Part shown: in pieces, positions 58,067 through 64,000 of the stretch
Numbering within the stretch: position 1 is the first letter of the stretch
Layout: every line of letters starts with the position of its first letter
Source: Apoda limacodes
Lineage: Eukaryota > Arthropoda > Insecta > Lepidoptera > Limacodidae
Length of the DNA: 64,000 nucleotides
Direction of reading: 5' to 3'
Assembly (NCBI GenBank): GCA_946406115.1
Contig: OX291541.1
Coordinates: forward strand, 18,817,908 to 18,881,907
The notes under the pieces: generated by a model
Databases searched by the model: none
What the model was told of the DNA's origin: nothing
The model's input: only the letters and a program-made list of their open reading frames with translations
Program-made: the position numbers and the translations under genes

Positions 58067-58220
58067 TTTTTGACGTGACAACGTCTTATAAATTGGTTTG
58101 CCGGGTGACACTTCAAGAAACTGCGTTACGCTCCGCTCACGTTATGCGCTCACAATGAGAGCGAGTGAGAGGCACGCGGCATGGTTAGCCCGCCTAAGAG
58201 CGAGAGAGACAGACATAAAA
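58067..58220. repeat. Dispersed repeat family C, second copy
   Basis: Same sequence as 33055-33197 with the extra GCATGGTTAG segment. A plus-strand open frame of 82 codons at 58098-58346 runs through it but reads only repeat sequence and has no recognised product. Confidence 0.8.
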
Positions 58221-59530
58221 AGTGAAAGGCACAAGTTGTCACGTTACAATGTTAATAATATTACGATTAATAGCAATGGTTTTTTTTACTATCTACTTTT
58301 GACCCCGAAATCCAAGTTCTATTTGACACCGTTATTGATATTTTAAATAACTAAAAGTTTCAAAAAATCCATTATAAAGGTGCAATAAAGGTTCGAGCGG
58401 AAAACTGACGATCTTATAAAACTTCTTTTCCACTTTTACTAAATGTTATATAGAACCACTTTAAAGGGTCTATACAGGCTTTACCTGCTAAATTTTGCGC
58501 CAAAATCGAGGATATAAACACTACTACTTTTCTTAACGCTAAAATGTTACTTGGGAATACAGGTACAGGTTGTAATTATTTATTAATTTAATTTTAATTA
58601 ATAATAATTTTAATTAATTATTAATTGCGCATTTTTAAACACTATGGTTATACTTTACTAATCCACCATATACATAGTTACTTACTTTTACGGCAAGAAA
58701 GACTTTGTCAAGTGCCTCATTAAGAAAATCTCCACGTTTTTGACTAAGAACACTTTAGTTTTTTAGCCAGGCCTCAGATAAGAAAAAAAAAGGTACATAT
58801 ATAATTTTTATAATTACATACTTTTTAATCACATAAATAAAGGTAAAACACACCCGGGGATTTTCATATTCTTATGAAAGATAAGATGCAAGACCAGCAC
58901 AAATATAATTTTATTATTATAATATTGGAAATCCAATCCAATTTATAAATACTTTTCTATTTCTTATGTATAACGCCGTAGCGTTTTAGCGGTTTGCTTT
59001 GACCGCGTGTCTGCTAATGGTATGAAAGATAAACTAAAATTACATGTGCATTATATACATATAATTATTTTGTAACTTAAAACAGAAATATAAAGTTGTC
59101 ACTATGTCTCAGCAACAATAAATGGAAGAGCGTAGCAATGATTGTGGTAATCGATAAGGATTCCATTAAGGGCGTTTGTCGGAGATGTCAGGGCGGGCGT
59201 CGGGTGTCATTAGCTCGGTGTCTGGTGTCTGAAAAGAGGAGGGATGAGGGGGACAGGAGAAGCAGAAGTGACAACTGTTTTGTTTGACTCAGAGCATTGT
59301 CATTGTTATCGATTTGAAATAGGAGGAACCTATAGTTTAGTTAATTATTTGTGAATCAAGGTTCTCACTTTGCTAGGCAACGACTTGATTGAGCTGAGTA
59401 TCTGCTAACAGCTTAAATTAATATAGATCCTAGAATAGAAAACACGCATAATATGCCAGTCAGAGTATCTTTTAACCTATTTTTTATGTTTATTTGGTAC
59501 TTTGAACGTCATAAAAAAGGTTTGTTATTT
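58221..59530. other. No gene seen; one G-rich patch
   Basis: AT-rich apart from 59165-59270, a G-rich patch (TCAGGGCGGGCGTCGGGTGT, GAGGAGGGATGAGGGGGAC) inside a 63-codon frame that I cannot assign. A TTAATTAATAA-rich palindromic run lies at 58578-58627. Confidence 0.45.
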
Positions 59531-61959
59531 ATAGTCTGGTCAACATGTACCTTTTTGGGTGAAATTTTTGTATAGTCTCCGAAAATTACGATCAAGGTGT
59601 CATTCGATTCGGAATATTATGTAGAAAGTTTAAGAAAAAGTTCCAAAAGGGGCCGATGAAAATTGCAAAAGTTATAAACAATTTAAAAAAAAAAAAAGTA
59701 GGGGTTTGGTTTTCTTTGAATATCTCAAAAACTATCAAAGATATTCGAAATTTGAAAAAAGATCTGAAAAGAGGAGGAAATTTCCTAAAAAAAAGTCCAG
59801 CCTCCCGGAACTGTATCTTTAATATTTATAATTTTTACGGAGCCCTGAAAATAACGCTAAAAGCGGGTAGTCTGGCTTCCGCTCGCGATTTGTCATTCGG
59901 ACACGGTAACAATAAAAATCATTTTAAAATATTAAAAATTAATATTAAGGAATAAAAAAATTAAAGTACTATTGGGATATATAAATGAACAATAATTCGT
60001 AGGCGAAAAATTTTTATCCCCATTTTTCCATTAGTTATGCATTAGTGAATTAACTACTTTTTCTGAATAGAATGTTAACAGAAAAAACCTGATTATTATT
60101 AAACTACAACCCTAGGATTTTTTTCACTTCGTGGAGTTATTCTTAAAAGGCATTAAAAAAGATCCCCGTTGGAAAAATTTAAAAATGTTAATTTTCCACT
60201 TTTTTATTAACAATCGAAAACATAAAAAAATTAAAAACTGCATAAAAGTTATTAAAAAAATTTTGTTTTTCAAATATTTCAAATTTTATGATTTCTTACG
60301 GTTAAAAGTTACATGAAAATATTTTTTTTTAATTTTTTACCGCGATTGTTTAAATAATTGTTATAAACAAATGCATTGTTTATAAGATAATCAACAATAT
60401 TTTTTTCCTAATCTACTTGTCGATATAAATTATGATTTTTAAGAAAAAAATTATTCCTTAAAAAAAATTATTTATTGCTATAAAATGCATTTCTTAATTA
60501 ACAATCGTTTTTTACCACTAAATATAAATATTAAGGAACCATTTTTTCTCTAAAAATCATAAATTCTATTGTTTTTAAATATTCTGGAAAAAAAAATTTT
60601 TTTTTTTCATTTTTTATTTGTTTATTTAATAAACAATTTGTTAAAAACAAATGGATTTTCTTACTTTATTTTTTTTTAATTCGTAATTTAATTATAAAAA
60701 CAGCTATGTATTATTTTTTATGAAAAAATTTTTTTATCTATTTTTTATATAACTTTTAATATTTTTAAGTCCTAAAATTTGCATAGCTGTTTTTATAATT
60801 AAATTACGAATTAAAAAAAAATAAAGTAAGAAAATCCATTTGTTTTTAACAAATTGTTTATTAAATAAACAAATAAAAAATGAAAAAAAAAAATTTTTTT
60901 TTCCAGAATATTTAAAAACAATAGAATTTATGATTTTTAGAGAAAAAATGGTTCCTTAATATTTATATTTAGTGGTAAAAAACGATTGTTAATTAAGAAA
61001 TGCATTTTATAGCAATAAATAATTTTTTTTAAGGAATAATTTTTTTCTTAAAAATCATAATTTATATCGACAAGTAGATTAGGAAAAAAATATTGTTGAT
61101 TATCTTATAAACAATGCATTTGTTTATAACAATTATTTAAACAATCGCGGTAAAAAATTAAAAAAAAATATTTTCATGTAACTTTTAACCGTAAGAATTC
61201 ATAAAATTTGAAATATTTGAAAAACAAAATTTTTTTAATAACTTTTATGCAGTTTTTAATTTTTTTATGTTTTCGATTGTTAATAAAAAAGTGGAAAATT
61301 AACATTTTTAAATTTTTCCAACGGGGATCTTTTTTAATGCCTTTTAAGAATAACTCCACGAAGTGAAAAAAATCCTAGGGTTGTAGTTTAATAATAATCA
61401 GGTTTTTTCTGTTAACATTCTATTCAGAAAAAGTAGTTAATTCACTAATGCATAACTAATGGAAAAATGGGGATAAAAATTTTTCGCCTACGAATTATTG
61501 TTCATTTATATATCCCAATAGTACTTTAATTTTTTTATTCCTTAATATTAATTTTTAATATTTTAAAATGATTTTTATTGTTACCGTGTCCGAATGACAA
61601 ATCGCGAGCGGAAGCCAGACTACCCGCTTTTAGCGCTATTTTCAGGGCTCCGTAAAAATTATAAATATTAAAGATACAGTTCCGGGAGGCTGGACTTTTT
61701 TTTAGGAAATTTCCTCCTCTTTTCAGATCTTTTTTCAAATTTTGAATATCTTTGATAGTTTTTGGGATATTCAAAGAAAACCAAACCCCTACTTTTTTTT
61801 TTTTTAAATTGTTTATAACTTTTGCAATTTTCATCGGCCCCTTTTGGAACTTTTTTTTAAACTTTCTACATAATATTCCGAATCGAATGACACCTTGATC
61901 GTAATTTTCGGAGACTATACAAAAATTTCACCCAAAAAGGTACATGTTGACCAAACTAT
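59531..61959. mobile_element. 2.43-kb near-perfect palindrome (fold-back element)
   Basis: The arms 59531-60708 and 60782-61959 (1,178 bp each) are inverted copies in perfect register, with a 73-bp AT-rich spacer. Only a handful of substitutions are visible. The outer ends read TA|GTCTGGTCAACATG and its near-complement CATGTTGACCAAAC|TA, so the target duplication is probably TA. The 99-codon and 61-codon frames in each arm are mirror images of one another, Lys/Asn/Ile-rich, and unrecognised. I treat them as by-products of base composition. Confidence 0.9.
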
Positions 61960-64000
61960 TAAACGTCCCAAAATTTGAATAGTAACTAAATACTTACTAT
62001 TCGAATTTGGCTGATATAAAAAAAGTACCTGGGGACCGAGCTTTTATATTGTCAAGTAGCTTTAGTGTTGCTGTGTCGGTAAAAAAATATTAGTCGCTAA
62101 TAGATGTCAGGAAGAGTGATATTTTTCAGTTTATCATTGCCGAATAAAACGTTTTCTATAAATGAAACCTAGTTAGATCGATTTATCGCCTCCATACTAA
62201 ATTTCATTAAAATCGTTGGAGCCGTTTTCGAGATTCAGATTATATACCTATATATATACATCTATACAAGAATTGCTCGTTTAAAGGTATTAGATATATA
62301 GTAGGTACCTACATATATGCAGAGGCGCTGGTGCTGCGCACTCTAATAAATAATTTTATTTTAAATTTTATTTACAATACTTTTATTAATAAATATAGCA
62401 AATCACTAAAAAATTTCATAACCACACTCTTAACTCAAGATTTGGTATGAAATTGCACTGAGACTGTCACTAAATGGAGCGCTGGCAATTGCGCTCCTAT
62501 AAACGAATCTCAGTACAGAGACTTAAAGCCAAAATTAACGAATGTGAAAGAGAAAGTTTGACACAGTCTCACACGTGAAAAAGAAGATTTTGTATGAAAA
62601 ATTAGTCAAATGTAGAGCGCCGCTCCTGGGCTATATAAAGTAAAACAGTTGACAGCTTGACCCCGCCTTCGGTCCGGCCGGCGCGCTGTTGCCGCTCTTA
62701 TCACAACAAATGCTAAAACATCGTGCGCGCGAGTTTTTGATTAACAGATGAAATAAGTACATACCTACATAAACAGTTTGTTATTTTCTAATAAGTATAG
62801 CAAAATAAAATGTAATTAAACAGTGAAAAAGATTTAAGTTATAAGCTTGAAATAATATGCAAACGGACACAAAATTGTGGCACGAAAACAAAAACGCTGG
62901 ATGGGCGTTTGTAAATCTAAATAGGCGAATGAATTTTAGTTATAAATATAATAATTAAAGGGTTAGCAATTTTTCTTTCTTTTGTGAACACCTATTAAAA
63001 ATTGTCAAGAGCCGGCTCTGCATATATGTCTCATCTCATCGCACTACGAACACAACCTTTTCACTATTGTTAAGATTTGAAAATCAATAATTGTTAATTA
63101 ACACCATAACGATTAATATTGTAGCGTAATATTATTTAAGGTAATACTTTCTAAAGTTCTTGCGAATGCAGTCGTGAGTAAAAGCTAGTCTTTTAGGATT
63201 GTACAAGCCTAGTTTTTGCAGGATATAATTTTTTTATGAATTAAGCTATTTTTGTAAAACACATTTTTTTTAATTCAGAAGGTAAAAAGATAAGGAACCA
63301 TCAGCAGTTCCAGAAATAATTCCACAAGTGACCTTCTTTTATCTTCAGAGACAAGTTTCGTGATTTTATTGTATTTTCTTTAACAATACAGAGTAGTTTT
63401 CTACTTATGTGTAAATTCTTTTATTACATATTACAAATCTAACTACTTTGCTTGCCTTGGTTTACTGGTAGAAAATTAAAAATGCTTTAAATCCACCAGT
63501 TGTAAACATCATTGTATTTAATTTTTATACTGTTTATATGCGAGTATATCAAATTATGCATTGACCTGGGTTTCTTAGTTAATTTTCTCCTAAAATACTT
63601 TTTTTTTATCAAGGTCATCTCAGGGTTAATATAAATAATATTATACTTGCTTCTATGTACCTATGTTACAAAGAAAGCCGGAGGTTTGGGAAACGTCTTT
63701 CAGTCCCTGATCAAATATTGACTTTGTCCCGATCTCCCTTCTTAAGCACACAATAATAATAATCTGAGTCAGTCGAGGTTCTCAGGGTAATAAGGCAAGT
63801 TGTTATTATGTTGAACAAAGCCAAAGGGAGTAATTATGAATCATTATAATTTATACGTATCTATTTTAACTTACAATGTAATCACGTATGTACCTACTTA
63901 TATGTTGTAACCTACAAAGTAATCACGTATGTACTTACATATTGTTACCTTTATATGTAAATTTTCATGTGTATCACAACTTTGTTTCATGTAGCTTACT
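61960..64000. other. No gene seen; Helitron-like fragment and a TATA-like site
   Basis: 62020-62285 is the reverse copy of the fragment at 35731-35885. Near 62630, CTATATAAAG is followed by a GC-rich patch (CCCCGCCTTCGGTCCGGCCGG, trimmed) that could be a core promoter on the plus strand but has no attached exon. Beyond 62,800 the sequence is AT-rich, with a local near-duplication at 63870-63950 (AATCACGTATGTAC twice). Confidence 0.4.

Noticed and set aside
59656..59955. 99-codon ORF, mirrored at 61535-61834, considered as a conserved gene pair
   Set aside because: The two are the two arms of one palindrome, and the Lys/Asn/Ile content follows from AT richness. The amino-acid changes between them show no sign of constraint that I can judge.

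Overview
This is a eukaryotic window, most likely from a lepidopteran (moth or butterfly) nuclear genome. It is AT-rich, has no operon-like gene packing, and is dominated by transposable-element debris of types I associate with Lepidoptera: jockey/CR1-group non-LTR retrotransposons, tRNA-derived SINEs, Helitron-type fragments ending in GGCGAAAGCTAGT, and short repeats carrying GTGCGAGTCGGACT-like tails. The lineage call is recognition, not a database result.

Left third (1-22,408). A strikingly similar 8,631-bp segment occurs twice head-to-tail, at 708-9338 and 9339-17969. I saw only four substitutions and no net indel between the copies. Each copy carries a 5' LINE piece, a tRNA-derived SINE, a nested 133-bp tandem repeat, an internally deleted LINE, several dispersed repeats, and the first coding exon of a GNAT-fold acyltransferase gene resembling glycine N-acyltransferase (GLYAT-like, FR47 domain). 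Exons 2 and 3 are single-copy at 18549-18793 and 21971-22388. The splice phases fit exactly and give a 287-residue protein. The gene therefore has two identical first coding exons, about 8.6 kb apart, feeding one shared 3' body. It is the only cellular gene I can support with confidence.

Middle (22.4-42 kb). Helitron fragments; a 1.94-kb element with long terminal inverted repeats around a cysteine-rich ORF remnant; fused and broken LINE pieces at 27.3-29.4 kb; a GC-rich island with a consensus splice donor at 30,574 that may be a 5' exon of an unseen gene; a hAT-type element at 32,052-33,708 with a perfect 8-bp target duplication; a 26-bp minisatellite at 37.9 kb; and a 5'-truncated jockey-type LINE at 38.9-40.2 kb.

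Right third (42-64 kb). Mostly unrecognised AT-rich sequence. Set in it are a well-formed SINE (52.8-53.1 kb); a broken CR1/jockey-group LINE (53.1-56.6 kb) invaded by a Harbinger-like MITE; an 882-bp inverted repeat pair, one arm of which sits inside that MITE with a 12-bp flanking duplication; and an almost perfect 2.43-kb palindrome (59,531-61,959) with two 1,178-bp arms.

No rRNA, functional tRNA, CRISPR array or viral gene was recognised.
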